64,000 nt of DNA from Rathayibacter sp. VKM Ac-2754 (GCF_009807095.1 NZ_WUCC01000003.1:372001-436000); one strand, 5' to 3'; shown: positions 19,548 to 27,400, counted from the stretch's first letter. Program-made: numbers and translations. Notes: generated by a model not told the origin, from the letters alone.

Positions 19548-21254
19548 GTGGCGCCGGTACGCCCGGGCCCTGAGGGCCCGGGCCGCCGCCGCGCGCGCAG
19601 CGATCAGCGGCGCTACCGCCGCATCCTGCGCTTCGCCTCCTGGCACCTCGCGGTGACCTGGTTCTTCGATCTGCTGCTTCCCCGCGTCGGGCTGTCGTCG
19701 ATCGCTCTGCGCACGCGCCCCGCGCGCATGCGCCGCTTCGCGCGCAGCTTCCACGTGCTCGCGGTCGAGCTCGGCGGACTGATGATCAAGGTGGGCCAGT
19801 TCATGTCGTCGCGCCTCGACGTCCTGCCGCCCGAGATCACCCGCGAGCTGGAGGGTCTGCAGGACGAGGTGCCGCCCGTCCCCTTCTCCGGGATCCGCGC
19901 GCTCGCCGAGGCGCAGCTGGGGCTGCCGCTCGAGCGCGCCTATGCGGGTGTCGACGAGACCCCGGTCGCCGCCGCCTCGCTCGGTCAGGCCCACCGCGCC
20001 CGACTCACTCCGATCGATGCGGCCGACACCGGCTTCGCCTCCGCGATCGTCAAGGTGCAGCGGCCCGGGATCGACGAGATCGTCGACGTCGACCTCGCGG
20101 CACTGCGCCGCGTCGGCGGCTGGCTCACGCACGTGCGCCTCGTCTCGGATCGCGTCGACGCGCCCGCACTCGTCGAGGAGTTCGCGGTCACCAGCCTCGA
20201 GGAGATCGACTACCTGCAGGAGGCCGCCAACTCGGTCCGCTTCGCCGCGGACTTCGCGGGCGACGCCCGGGTGGGCGTCCCCGACGTCGTCTGGGAGCGC
20301 TCGACCCGCAAGGTGCTGACCCTCCAGGACGTCACGGCCATCAAGATCACGGATGCCGACGCCCTCCGCGCCGCCGGCATCGACCCGGCCGAGGTCGCTC
20401 CGGTCTTCGCGGCGGTCATGTTCGACCAGCTGTTCACGAACGGCTACTTCCACGCCGACCCGCACCCCGGCAACGTCTTCGTCACGCCGACCCCGGGCGC
20501 CGAGCTGCCGTGGCGCCTGACCTTCATCGACTTCGGGATGATGGGCGAGGTGCCGCCGACGACCCGCGCGGGCCTGCGGGCGATGCTGATCGCCGCCGCG
20601 TCGCGCGACGGCAAGGGCCTCGTCGACGCGGCCCGCAAGGTCGGCGTGCTGCTCCCCTCCGCCGACTCGCGCGAGCTCGAGCGGGCGATGACCACGCTGT
20701 TCGCGCGCTTCGGCGGCATGGGGTTCGCGGAGCTGCGCGAGGTCGACCCGCGCGAGTTCCGCGACTTCGCGGTGCAGTTCGGCGACGTGGTGCGCTCGCT
20801 GCCGTTCCAGCTGCCCGAGAACTTCCTGCTCATCGTCCGGGCGATGTCGCTCACCTCCGGAGTCGCCAGCGCGCTCGATCCGGCGTTCAACCTGTGGGAC
20901 TCGGTCGAGCCCTACGCGCAGCAGCTCATCCGCGAGGAGCGCGGCAACGTCGCGCAGGACGTCGGCCGGCAGGCGCTCGACACCCTCGGTCTCGTCTGGC
21001 GTCTGCCCCGGCGTCTCGACGAGCTGGCCACCACGCTCGAGGACGGCACGCTCGCCGTGACCGTCCCGACCGTCGAGCGGCGGCTCGTCCGACTCGAGGG
21101 AACGGTGCGCCGCGTCGTCTCGGCAGTGCTGTTCGCGGGCCTGCTGATCGCCGGAGCGATCACGCGACCCGACGACACGGCCTTCGGAACGGTGCTGCTG
21201 GTCGCGTCGGTGCTGCCGCTGCTGCACGCCCTGTTCTCGGGGCGGCGGGGCTGA
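19548..21254 (+). CDS. ABC1 / UbiB (AarF) family atypical kinase with C-terminal membrane anchor
   Basis: 568 residues from GTG 19548. It has the ABC1 hallmarks: LIKVGQFMSSR (KxGQ, about residue 83), AAASLGQAHRARL (the Ala-rich loop that replaces the glycine-rich loop), VKVQRPG (ATP-binding lysine), EEIDYLQEAAN, GYFHADPHPGNVFV (catalytic loop) and IDFGMMG (metal-binding DFG). Two C-terminal helices (VVSAVLFAGLLIAGAIT and a following one) anchor it in the membrane. UbiB proteins support isoprenoid-lipid or quinone metabolism through ATPase activity. It is linked to PadR upstream and a DUF1206 membrane protein 19 bases downstream. Confidence 0.9.
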   Translation: MAPVRPGPEGPGRRRARSDQRRYRRILRFASWHLAVTWFFDLLLPRVGLSSIALRTRPARMRRFARSFHVLAVELGGLMIKVGQFMSSRLDVLPPEITRELEGLQDEVPPVPFSGIRALAEAQLGLPLERAYAGVDETPVAAASLGQAHRARLTPIDAADTGFASAIVKVQRPGIDEIVDVDLAALRRVGGWLTHVRLVSDRVDAPALVEEFAVTSLEEIDYLQEAANSVRFAADFAGDARVGVPDVVWERSTRKVLTLQDVTAIKITDADALRAAGIDPAEVAPVFAAVMFDQLFTNGYFHADPHPGNVFVTPTPGAELPWRLTFIDFGMMGEVPPTTRAGLRAMLIAAASRDGKGLVDAARKVGVLLPSADSRELERAMTTLFARFGGMGFAELREVDPREFRDFAVQFGDVVRSLPFQLPENFLLIVRAMSLTSGVASALDPAFNLWDSVEPYAQQLIREERGNVAQDVGRQALDTLGLVWRLPRRLDELATTLEDGTLAVTVPTVERRLVRLEGTVRRVVSAVLFAGLLIAGAITRPDDTAFGTVLLVASVLPLLHALFSGRRG

Positions 21255-21273
21255 GGTTCGGTCCCGCCGCCCC

Positions 21274-22098
21274 GTGAGACAGTGGAGCGTGCTGACGGAC
21301 CGTACGCCGCGCCGGCTCCCGGCAGCCCCCGTCCGCCGGTTCCGACGGCTCGCGAGGCTCGGCTTCGCGGTGAACGGACTGCTGCACCTCTCTATCGGCG
21401 TGATCGCGATCCGTCTGGCGTTCGGCGACACGTCGCCCCTCGAGGCGGATCCATCCGGAGCGATCGCACGCCTCACGAGCGCGCCGCTCGGCAGGGTCGC
21501 CGTCTGGGCCGCGTTCAGCGCCGTGCTGGCCCTCGGACTCTGGCAGCTGACCCTCGGCGGCGCATCCGACAGTCCGAGACGCGCGGCGCGCTGGGGTCGC
21601 CGGGTGGTCGAGGCGGGCAAGGGACTCGCCTCGCTCGCGCTCGCCGGGACCGTGCTGATCTTCGCGCTCGGCGGATCGACGAGCTCCTCGGCGACGATCC
21701 GGACGATCAACCAGCAACTGGTCGCGACCACGACCGGGCTCGTGATCCTGGCACTGACCGGGGCGATCGTGCTCGGCAGCGGCATCGGCTTCATCGCGAT
21801 CGGCATCCGCCGCGGGTTCCGCAAGCTGATCCGGCTGCCGGCAGGGCGACCCGGCCGCCTCGTCTCGGCGCTCGGCGCCACCGGCTACGTCGCGAAGGGC
21901 ATCGCCGTCGGTCTCGCCGGGGGCATCTTCCTCGTGGCGGCGGCGACCGGCGACGCCGACCGGGCGACAGGGCTCGACGGTGCGCTGCGATTCCTCGCGG
22001 TCCCGCCGTACGGGACCGCCGCCCTGGTCGTCGTCGGGCTCGGAGTCATCCTCTACGGCGTGTTCCTGATGGCGCGAACGAAGCTCGCGCGCCTCTGA
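21274..22098 (+). CDS. DUF1206-domain integral membrane protein
   Basis: 274 residues with about six helices arranged as three repeats of a two-helix unit: RLGFAVNGLLHLSIGVIAIRL, AGKGLASLALAGTVLIFAL and ATGYVAKGIAVGLAGGIFL are the corresponding starts. This threefold pattern is characteristic of DUF1206. GTG 21274 is the outer start; GTG 21289, with GGAG just upstream, is an alternative that removes five residues. Probably co-transcribed with the ABC1 kinase. Molecular function unknown. Confidence 0.8.
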   Translation: MRQWSVLTDRTPRRLPAAPVRRFRRLARLGFAVNGLLHLSIGVIAIRLAFGDTSPLEADPSGAIARLTSAPLGRVAVWAAFSAVLALGLWQLTLGGASDSPRRAARWGRRVVEAGKGLASLALAGTVLIFALGGSTSSSATIRTINQQLVATTTGLVILALTGAIVLGSGIGFIAIGIRRGFRKLIRLPAGRPGRLVSALGATGYVAKGIAVGLAGGIFLVAAATGDADRATGLDGALRFLAVPPYGTAALVVVGLGVILYGVFLMARTKLARL

Positions 22099-22114
22099 GA
22101 CCCGAGTTCCCGCG

Positions 22115-22462
22115 TCAGTGCGCGGCGTCGTACGCGCTCTCGACCTCGGCCGGGATGCGGCCCGAGGGCGGGACGTCGTAGCCGTGGCGCTTCGCCCAGT
22201 GCCGGATCGCGGCGCGCATCTCGGGGCTCTTGCGGCCGGCGCTCGCGGCGACCGTCGTGATCCGCGGCGCCGCGCCCCCGGGCGAGAGCAGGCGGGCGGA
22301 GTCGACGTAGCGGGCGAGCGCGAGGTGCAGCCGGCCGATGTTCGCGGCCGTCAGGTCGATCTCGTAGGCGTCGTCGTCGATCGAGAAGCTGACGGTGCCG
22401 CCGCGACCGTCGACGATGGGCGCGCCGGTCAGGTCGTCGATCAAGCTCGTGCGCTGGGCCAT
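22115..22462 (-). CDS. lsr2: Lsr2-family nucleoid-associated protein, variant
   Basis: 115 residues. The N-terminal dimerisation domain is clear (DDLTGAPIVDGRGGTVSFS, YEIDLTAANIGRLHLALARYV). The C-terminal DNA-binding domain reads RKSPEMRAAIRHWAKRHGYDV and GRIPAEVESAYDAAH, as in Lsr2. In characterised Lsr2 an RGR triplet enters the AT-rich minor groove; here the triplet is SGR (residues 100-102). The basic, glycine-rich linker between the domains is also replaced by a neutral one (LLSPGGAAPRITTVAAS). It may be an accessory paralogue with weaker or altered DNA binding rather than the main xenogeneic silencer. Confidence 0.88.
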   Translation of the reverse strand: MAQRTSLIDDLTGAPIVDGRGGTVSFSIDDDAYEIDLTAANIGRLHLALARYVDSARLLSPGGAAPRITTVAASAGRKSPEMRAAIRHWAKRHGYDVPPSGRIPAEVESAYDAAH

Positions 22463-22554
22463 TCAGCGGACTCCTCCGGGTCGGACGGAGCGCCGCGACC
22501 ACGGCGGCTCCGCCGTCCAGCGTATCGATCGCCGCGAGCGCCTTCGGGCGATGC

Positions 22555-23004
22555 TCAGCGCTCGTCAGCGGCGCGGAGCGAGTGGATCATGCCGCGGAGC
22601 AGCCGGGCTGCGCCGGCCTGCTCCTCCACGGTCATGCCGGCGAGCATCCGCACCTCGACACCGCGGACCGCGACGGTCGCCGCCACGAGCCGCCGCCGCC
22701 CCTGCGGGGTCAGCTGCGTCGGGAGCGCCTTGCCCACGCGCGCCTCGACGGGGCGGACCACGTCCCCCTCCCGCTCCAGGGTCTGCAGCAGGACGTTCAT
22801 GGACTGCCGCGTCACGAACGCTCCGCGCGCGAGCTCGGAGTTCGAGAGCCCGGGGCGCTGGGCCAGCAGCTCGAGGCAGGAGTAGTGCGTCACCGTCATC
22901 CCGAGCGGGCGCAGCACCCCCTCCATCGCCGCGCGGAGGGCGCTCGACGCCTCCTTGAGCAGGTAGCCGAGGGAGGTCGTGAGGTCGATCCCGTCTTGAC
23001 TCAT
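22555..23004 (-). CDS. MarR-family regulator, divergent from a VOC protein
   Basis: 149 residues. The winged helix-turn-helix includes THYSCLELLAQRPGLSNSELARGAFVTRQSMNVLLQTLEREGDVVRP (about residues 39-84); the recognition helix is FVTRQSMNVLLQTL. The C-terminal helix completes the dimer. The gene diverges from the VOC gene; two 18-bp palindromes occupy the short region between them, one overlapping this gene's own start codon, so it should repress both genes. Confidence 0.88.
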   Translation of the reverse strand: MSQDGIDLTTSLGYLLKEASSALRAAMEGVLRPLGMTVTHYSCLELLAQRPGLSNSELARGAFVTRQSMNVLLQTLEREGDVVRPVEARVGKALPTQLTPQGRRRLVAATVAVRGVEVRMLAGMTVEEQAGAARLLRGMIHSLRAADER

Positions 23005-23020
23005 GTCAGAAGTCTGACAT
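23003..23020. promoter_or_regulatory. MarR operator 1
   Basis: ATGTCAGA-AG-TCTGACAT, 8-bp perfect arms. It covers the start codon of the MarR gene on the minus strand, which favours autorepression. Confidence 0.75.
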
Positions 23021-23030
23021 AGCGTGAGCC

Positions 23031-23048
23031 ATGTCAGTCAACTGACAT
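23031..23048. promoter_or_regulatory. MarR operator 2
   Basis: ATGTCAGT-CA-ACTGACAT, 8-bp perfect arms, 28 bases from operator 1 and 19 bases upstream of the VOC start. It shares the half site ATGTCAG with operator 1. Confidence 0.75.
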
Positions 23049-23066
23049 CAACCGAAGGAGCACCCC

Positions 23067-23435
23067 ATGCCCGTCACCGGACCCGACTTCCTCTCCCTCC
23101 AGACCCGCGACCTCGCCGCGTCGCAGGCGTTCTACGAGCAGTACCTCGGCCTCGTCCGCTCGCCCGCCGGCCCGCCGCACGCCGTCGTCTTCGAGACGAC
23201 GCCGATCGCCTTCGCACTGCGCGACATCGCGCCGGGCACCGATCTCAGCGGAGTCGTCCAGCCCGGCATCGGGGCCGCGATCTGGCTGCACGCGACCGAC
23301 GTGCAGAGCATCCACGACGCACTCGTCGCCGACGGCCACCCGATCGTCGCGTCCCCGATCGACGGCCCGTTCGGCCGGACGTTCACCTTCGCCGACCCCG
23401 ACGGGTACCACGTGACGCTCCACGACCGCGTCTGA
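23067..23435 (+). CDS. VOC (glyoxalase/bleomycin-resistance fold) family protein
   Basis: 122 residues, one vicinal-oxygen-chelate module: FLSLQTRDLAASQAFYEQYLGL at the start and GRTFTFADPDGYHVTLHD at the end, with E/H-type metal ligand candidates in the second half. Such proteins isomerise, dioxygenate or sequester small reactive compounds. GAAGGAG precedes the ATG. Expression is probably controlled by the divergent MarR through the two palindromes. Substrate unknown. Confidence 0.85.
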   Translation: MPVTGPDFLSLQTRDLAASQAFYEQYLGLVRSPAGPPHAVVFETTPIAFALRDIAPGTDLSGVVQPGIGAAIWLHATDVQSIHDALVADGHPIVASPIDGPFGRTFTFADPDGYHVTLHDRV

Positions 23436-23448
23436 CGAGGCTCCGCCC

Positions 23449-24054
23449 TCAGAGGGCGCGGATCATCAGCACGGCACCGAGAACCGCGACCAGGCCACCC
23501 CCGATCACCGTCGACCACCTCCGGAACGCGGGCGCCGCCCGCCCGACGCCGGCGCCGAGTGCGACCAGCAGCGCCTGCCAGCCGAGCGACGCGGCTCCGA
23601 CCCCCGCGACGAAGGCGACCCTCGCCCCGGCCGTCGGGGCGATCTGCTCGAGACCGGGGAGCAGTGCGGCGAAGTAGACCAGCGTCGCGGGGTTGATCGC
23701 GGTCAGCGCCGCGAAGAGGGCGAACCGACGCGGCGAGGCGTCGACCCGCGCTCCGCTCGCCGGCCGGCGACCCGCGAGGACGCCGCGCACGCCGAGCGCG
23801 AGGAGTGTCACTCCGCCCACGAGCTGCGGCCACGGCGCCCAGGAGGCGACGAGCGGGCCGGCCACCGACCCCGCGACCACCGCGACCGAGCAGTACGCGA
23901 CGTCGACCGAGGCGACGGCGGCGGCGGCAGCGAAGCCTCGGCGAAGCCCCCGCGTCGCCCCCTCCTGCACGAGGAGGACACCGATCGCGCCGAGAGGGGC
24001 GGCGAGCGCGAGGCCGGCGAGCGCGCCGGCGAGGAGAGCGGAGGAGAGGTCCAT
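23449..24054 (-). CDS. LysE/RhtB-family amino-acid exporter
   Basis: 201 residues from ATG 24054, the usual LysE size; an open frame extends to 24591 but has no signal or membrane character. Six helices, with the N-terminal family motif ALAAPLGAIGVLLVQEGATRGLRRGF and the conserved AINPATLVYFAALL segment at about residue 118. It is divergent from an Lrp/AsnC regulator (69 bases between starts), the standard layout for controlled amino-acid efflux. Confidence 0.88.
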   Translation of the reverse strand: MDLSSALLAGALAGLALAAPLGAIGVLLVQEGATRGLRRGFAAAAAVASVDVAYCSVAVVAGSVAGPLVASWAPWPQLVGGVTLLALGVRGVLAGRRPASGARVDASPRRFALFAALTAINPATLVYFAALLPGLEQIAPTAGARVAFVAGVGAASLGWQALLVALGAGVGRAAPAFRRWSTVIGGGLVAVLGAVLMIRAL

Positions 24055-24123
24055 GAGGGAACGCTGACGGACGGACGCGCGCCGGACTGCACGATCGCAC
24101 CGCCGGCTGGGACGATTCGTCGC

Positions 24124-24543
24124 ATGGATACCAGAGACGACGAGATCATCGGCGCGCTCCGCGAGAACGCGCGGGCCTCGTTCAGCGAGATCGGCCGCCG
24201 GGTCGGGCTGAGCACGAACGCGACGGCAGCGCGCGTGCGGAGACTCGAGGCCGCGGGCGTGATCCTCGGCTACCGGGTCGTCCTCGACACCGAGGTCGCC
24301 GAGCCCGCGAGTGGTCTGGAGGCGTTCGTCGACGTGCGCCTGGATCCCGCGCGCTCCTCGGAGGAGTTCCTCGAGTGGGCGAGCCGCCTCCCCGAGACGC
24401 GGGACGCCGTGCACGTGACCGGCGCGTACGACTACCTCCTGCACATCCGCGTGCGCGACACCGCCGCTCTCGACCGTCTGCTGCGCCGGCTCAAGAACGA
24501 GGGCGGGGCGACGCACACGCAGACGCGGCTGGCGCTGCGCTGA
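24124..24543 (+). CDS. Lrp/AsnC-family regulator
   Basis: 139 residues. N-terminal helix-turn-helix: DDEIIGALRENARASFSEIGRRVGLSTNATAARVRRLEAAGVILGY (about residues 5-50). The C-terminal RAM domain, which binds amino acids and forms octamers, includes EAFVDVRLDP and AVHVTGAYDYLLHIRVRD. It probably controls the divergent LysE exporter; an 11-base palindrome GACGATTCGTC (24111-24121) sits just before its start. Confidence 0.88.
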   Translation: MDTRDDEIIGALRENARASFSEIGRRVGLSTNATAARVRRLEAAGVILGYRVVLDTEVAEPASGLEAFVDVRLDPARSSEEFLEWASRLPETRDAVHVTGAYDYLLHIRVRDTAALDRLLRRLKNEGGATHTQTRLALR

Positions 24544-24568
24544 TCGGGCACGGGGAGCCGCCCGCTGA

Positions 24569-24598
24569 TTGGCGGAGGGGCCGCACGACATGTATAGT
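24569..24598 (+). promoter_or_regulatory. Promoter of tRNA-Arg
   Basis: TTGGCG (24569-24574) and TATAGT (24593-24598) separated by 18 bases resemble -35 and -10 boxes for the vegetative sigma factor. The tRNA begins 43 bases after the -10 box. Confidence 0.65.
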
Positions 24599-24640
24599 CG
24601 TACCTCGTTGCGTGCGCCCCTCGGGGCCGCGCGATGGACT

Positions 24641-24713
24641 GCGCCCGTAGCTCAACGGATAGAGCATCTGACTACGGATCAGAAGGTTGGGGGTTCGAAT
24701 CCCTCCGGGCGCA
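24641..24713 (+). tRNA. tRNA-Arg (anticodon ACG)
   Basis: A 73-base cloverleaf: acceptor GCGCCCG with CGGGCGC, D stem GCTC/GAGC, anticodon stem TCTGA/TCAGA with loop CTACGGA (anticodon ACG, wobble A read as inosine), T arm GGGGG-TTCGAAT-CCCTC. The CCA end is not encoded. It reads CGU/CGC/CGA codons. Confidence 0.97.
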
Positions 24714-24786
24714 CTCGGAATCCAGGCCCTCACCGGCCTCGGAGCCACCGAGTACTGGTTGAGACAGTGCCACTCGCGAGAGTGCT

Positions 24787-24812
24787 GAACGGCCCGCTTC
24801 GGCGGGCCGTTC
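24787..24812 (+). terminator. Terminator after tRNA-Arg
   Basis: GAACGGCCCGC, TTCG tetraloop, GCGGGCCGTTC: a perfect 11-bp stem followed by CTCGTTC. It also lies beyond the end of the convergent MmyB-type regulator gene. Confidence 0.8.
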
Positions 24813-24838
24813 CTCGTTCACCCACGACCGCTCGCGCC

Positions 24839-25741
24839 TCAGCGCTCCTCCGCCCTGCTCCCCTGCGCGTCGAGGGCCACCCGCTGCCCGCCCTGCTCCT
24901 GGGTGGCGACCCAGCTCGCGAGCAGCCGCAGCGACTCCTCCGTCGGCGACCCCGGCTCGGCCGCATAGATGAGCAGGTTGAGTCCCTCGCCGAGGGGCTC
25001 CATCGCCTCGTAGGCCATGTCGAGGTCGCCGACGACCGGGTGCCGGAAGTGCTTGCGGCCCTGGACGTGGTTGCGCACGTTGTGCGCGCCCCAGCGGGTC
25101 CGGAACTCGGTGCTCCGCGTCGACAGCTCGCCGACCAGGTCCTGCAGGTCGCGGTCGTGCGGGTTCCGCCCCGCCTCCGTGCGGAGGATGGCCACGTTGA
25201 TGTCGGCGGACGTCTCCCAGCTCGGGTAGTACTGCTCGGCGAGGTCGCGGTGCAGGAACGTCAGCCGGGCGAGATTCACCGGCCGCTCGTCGAGCTGGTA
25301 CGCGTCCCAGTAGAGCCCGCGGAAGAGGGCGTTCTCGGCGAGGACGTCGAGACGCCCGTTGCGCACGAAGGCCGGCCCTCCGGTGACCGCGTCGAGCACC
25401 CAGCGCAGGCTCGGGCGCAGGGTCTGCGGCGAGCTGCGGCGCTTCGCCCGCACCGGCGAGGCGTTCGCCGTCGCCGCGAGGTCGAACAGGTGCGACCGCT
25501 CGGCGTCGTCCAGGCGCAGGGCGTCGGCGATCGCCGCCAGGACGGTGTCGGAGGCGCCGGTCAGGTTGCCGCGCTCGAGCTTGGAGTAGTACTCGACGCT
25601 CACCCCGGCGAGCATCGCCACCTCGACCCGGCGCAGACCGCTGACGCGCCGGTTCGACCCGCCCGACAGGCCGGCGATCTCGGGAGTGATCCGCGCGCGG
25701 CGCGACGTCAGGAAGTCCTTGACCTCTTCGGAGTTGACCAT
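24839..25741 (-). CDS. XRE-type regulator with MmyB-like ligand-binding domain (copy 1)
   Basis: 300 residues from ATG 25741. The helix-turn-helix is at about 35-60 (GLRRVEVAMLAGVSVEYYSKLERGNL). The C-terminal half is the MmyB-like PAS-type domain: PAFVRNGRLDVLAENALFRGLY, the NLARLTFLHRDLAEQYYPSWE block, and HNVRNHVQGRKHFRHPVVGDLDMAYEAM. Such regulators bind hydrophobic ligands such as fatty acids. It is divergent from a zinc alcohol dehydrogenase gene; a tandem palindrome lies between them. A second member of the same family is encoded at 33207-34091. Confidence 0.88.
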   Translation of the reverse strand: MVNSEEVKDFLTSRRARITPEIAGLSGGSNRRVSGLRRVEVAMLAGVSVEYYSKLERGNLTGASDTVLAAIADALRLDDAERSHLFDLAATANASPVRAKRRSSPQTLRPSLRWVLDAVTGGPAFVRNGRLDVLAENALFRGLYWDAYQLDERPVNLARLTFLHRDLAEQYYPSWETSADINVAILRTEAGRNPHDRDLQDLVGELSTRSTEFRTRWGAHNVRNHVQGRKHFRHPVVGDLDMAYEAMEPLGEGLNLLIYAAEPGSPTEESLRLLASWVATQEQGGQRVALDAQGSRAEER

Positions 25742-25804
25742 GCTCGCCACGCTACGACGCATCCGCCGCCCGAGGGGTGTCCTGGCAGTACAGGTTCCGG
25801 CAGG

Positions 25805-25882
25805 GACTCCCGCGCGCACGCGGGACACGGTGGAGTGGGATCCGCTCACCGAGTCCCGCGCGCGCGGGACTCGGTGAAGTGG
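25805..25882. repeat. Tandem palindromic repeat in the divergent MmyB-regulator / dehydrogenase promoter
   Basis: Two related copies of a GC-rich element: 25805-25838 (GACTCCCGCG..., hairpin CCCGCG-CGCA-CGCGGG) and 25851-25882 (GAGTCCCGCG...), both ending in GTGRAGTGG. Around the second copy, 25846-25877 is a perfect 32-bp palindrome with half TCACCGAGTCCCGCGC. It ends 34 bases before the dehydrogenase start and is the likely operator for the divergent regulator. Confidence 0.75.
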
Positions 25883-25911
25883 TTCACGCCCACCGAGAGA
25901 GAGGCTCCACC

Positions 25912-26955
25912 ATGAAGGCCGTATTCCTGTACGGTGCGGGCGACGTCCGCGTCGAGACCGTGCCCGACCCGATCATCCAGCAGCCGACGGACGCGATCGT
26001 GCGCGTCACCCGCGCCTGCATCTGCGGGTCCGACCTGCACCCCTACCACTCCCTGCCCGCCTCCGACCGGGGCACCCCGATGGGCCACGAGCTCATCGGC
26101 GTCGTCGAGGAGGCCGGCTCGGCCGTCACCACACTGAAGAAGGGCGACTTCGTCATCGCCCCGTTCTCGTTCAGCGACAACACCTGCTCGTTCTGCCGCG
26201 ACGGCTTCCAGACAGCCTGCAAGCACGGCGGCTTCTACGGCTCCGTCGAGACCGGCGGCCTCCAGGCGCAGCTCGCCCGCATCCCGCTGGCCGACGGCAG
26301 CCTCGTCGTCGTCCCCGGCGTGACCGAGAACGACACCGAGCTCTTCGCCTCGCTGCTCACCCTCTCGGACGTGTACCTCACCGGGTTCCACGCCGCGCAC
26401 CTGGGACGCGTCGAGGCCGGCAAGACGGTCACCGTGATCGGCGACGGCGCGGTCGGGCTCTCGGCCGTGCTCGCCGCGAAGCAGCTGGGCGCCGAGCGCA
26501 TCATCCTGATGGGCCGTCACGCCTCCCGCACCGACCTCGGCATCGAGTTCGGCGCGACGGACGTCGTCGCGGAGCGCGGCGACGAGGGCGTCCAGAAGGT
26601 CCTCGACCTGACCGGCGGCGAGGGCAGCCACGTCGTCCTCGAGGCCGTGGGCCACATGCCCGCCTACGAGCAGTCGTACGGAGTCGTCCGCCCGGGCGGC
26701 GTCATCTCGCGCGTGGGCGTCCCCCAGTACGAGGACGCACCCGTCGGCTTCGGCTCGCTCTTCGGCAGGAACATCACGCTCACCGGAGGCCCCGCGCCCG
26801 TCCGCGCCTACCTCGAGCAGAGCATCCCGCTCGTGCTCGACGGCACGATCGACCCGGGCCGGGTGTTCGACCGCACCGTCGGCATCGACGAGGCGCCCGC
26901 CGGCTACGCCGCGATGGATGCTCGCGAGGCGCTCAAGGTGATGCTCACGCCGTAG
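25912..26955 (+). CDS. Zinc-dependent medium-chain alcohol dehydrogenase
   Basis: 347 residues from ATG 25912 (MKAVFLYGAGDVRVE). Catalytic zinc ligands C38 (CICGSD), H59 and E60 (GHE) are present. The Rossmann motif is VTVIGDGAVGLSAVLAAKQLGA. The structural-zinc lobe reads D-NT-C-SF-C-RDGFQTA-C (D89, C92, C95, C103), so the first of the usual four cysteines is Asp. NAD(P)-dependent oxidation of alcohols or reduction of aldehydes is expected; substrate unknown. Transcription diverges from the MmyB-type regulator and ends at a stem-loop facing the cupin gene. Confidence 0.88.
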   Translation: MKAVFLYGAGDVRVETVPDPIIQQPTDAIVRVTRACICGSDLHPYHSLPASDRGTPMGHELIGVVEEAGSAVTTLKKGDFVIAPFSFSDNTCSFCRDGFQTACKHGGFYGSVETGGLQAQLARIPLADGSLVVVPGVTENDTELFASLLTLSDVYLTGFHAAHLGRVEAGKTVTVIGDGAVGLSAVLAAKQLGAERIILMGRHASRTDLGIEFGATDVVAERGDEGVQKVLDLTGGEGSHVVLEAVGHMPAYEQSYGVVRPGGVISRVGVPQYEDAPVGFGSLFGRNITLTGGPAPVRAYLEQSIPLVLDGTIDPGRVFDRTVGIDEAPAGYAAMDAREALKVMLTP

Positions 26956-26961
26956 CGGGAA

Positions 26962-26991
26962 CGGCCCCGGAGCCGTGAGGTTCCGGGGCCG
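26962..26991. terminator. Bidirectional terminator, dehydrogenase / cupin
   Basis: CGGCCCCGGA (26962-26971) and TCCGGGGCCG (26982-26991), a perfect 10-bp stem with 10-base loop between convergent stops. Confidence 0.7.
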
Positions 26992-26998
26992 CGGGCGC

Positions 26999-27400
26999 TC
27001 ACGGCCGGCGGTAGTCGGCGTCGGCGACGTGCTCGAGCCACGTCGTCGTCGTGGCCGGGTCGTCCGCGTGCTCGGTGATGGCGAGGTGCTCCATGTACGA
27101 GGACGGCGTCGCGCCGTGCCAGTGCTCCTCGCCCGCCGGGATGTAGACGGTCCGGCCGGGGAGGACCTCCTCCACGGTGCCCTCACGCGTGCCCATCCAG
27201 GCGACGCCCTCGGTCACGTGCAGCGCCTGGCCGTTCGCGTGCGAGTGCCACGCGGTGCGAGCGCCGGGCAGGAAGCGCACCTTCGCGATGACGGCCTGCT
27301 GCGCGTCGGACTGCGGCGTCGCGATCATGTCGAGGTAGACGTCGCCCGTGAACTGCGCCGCGGGGTTCTTGACGGTGTCGGGCTTGGGCTCGATCCTCAT
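26999..27400 (-). CDS. Cupin-domain protein
   Basis: 133 residues forming a single cupin barrel. The first motif is RTAWHSHANGQALHVTEGVAWM (metal-ligand His-x-His and Glu equivalent), the second GRTVYIPAGEEHWHGATPSSYMEHLAI. This type is commonly encoded next to carboxymuconolactone decarboxylase-like proteins, as here (gene 55 bases upstream on the same strand). GGAGAG precedes the ATG. Probably a small oxidoreductase or isomerase accessory; no exact substrate. Confidence 0.85.
   Translation of the reverse strand: MRIEPKPDTVKNPAAQFTGDVYLDMIATPQSDAQQAVIAKVRFLPGARTAWHSHANGQALHVTEGVAWMGTREGTVEEVLPGRTVYIPAGEEHWHGATPSSYMEHLAITEHADDPATTTTWLEHVADADYRRP

Noticed and set aside
24569-25911. Plus-strand frame running through tRNA-Arg and antisense to the MmyB-type gene
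   Set aside because: It crosses a tRNA gene and is a shadow of the regulator gene; the dehydrogenase starts at 25912.
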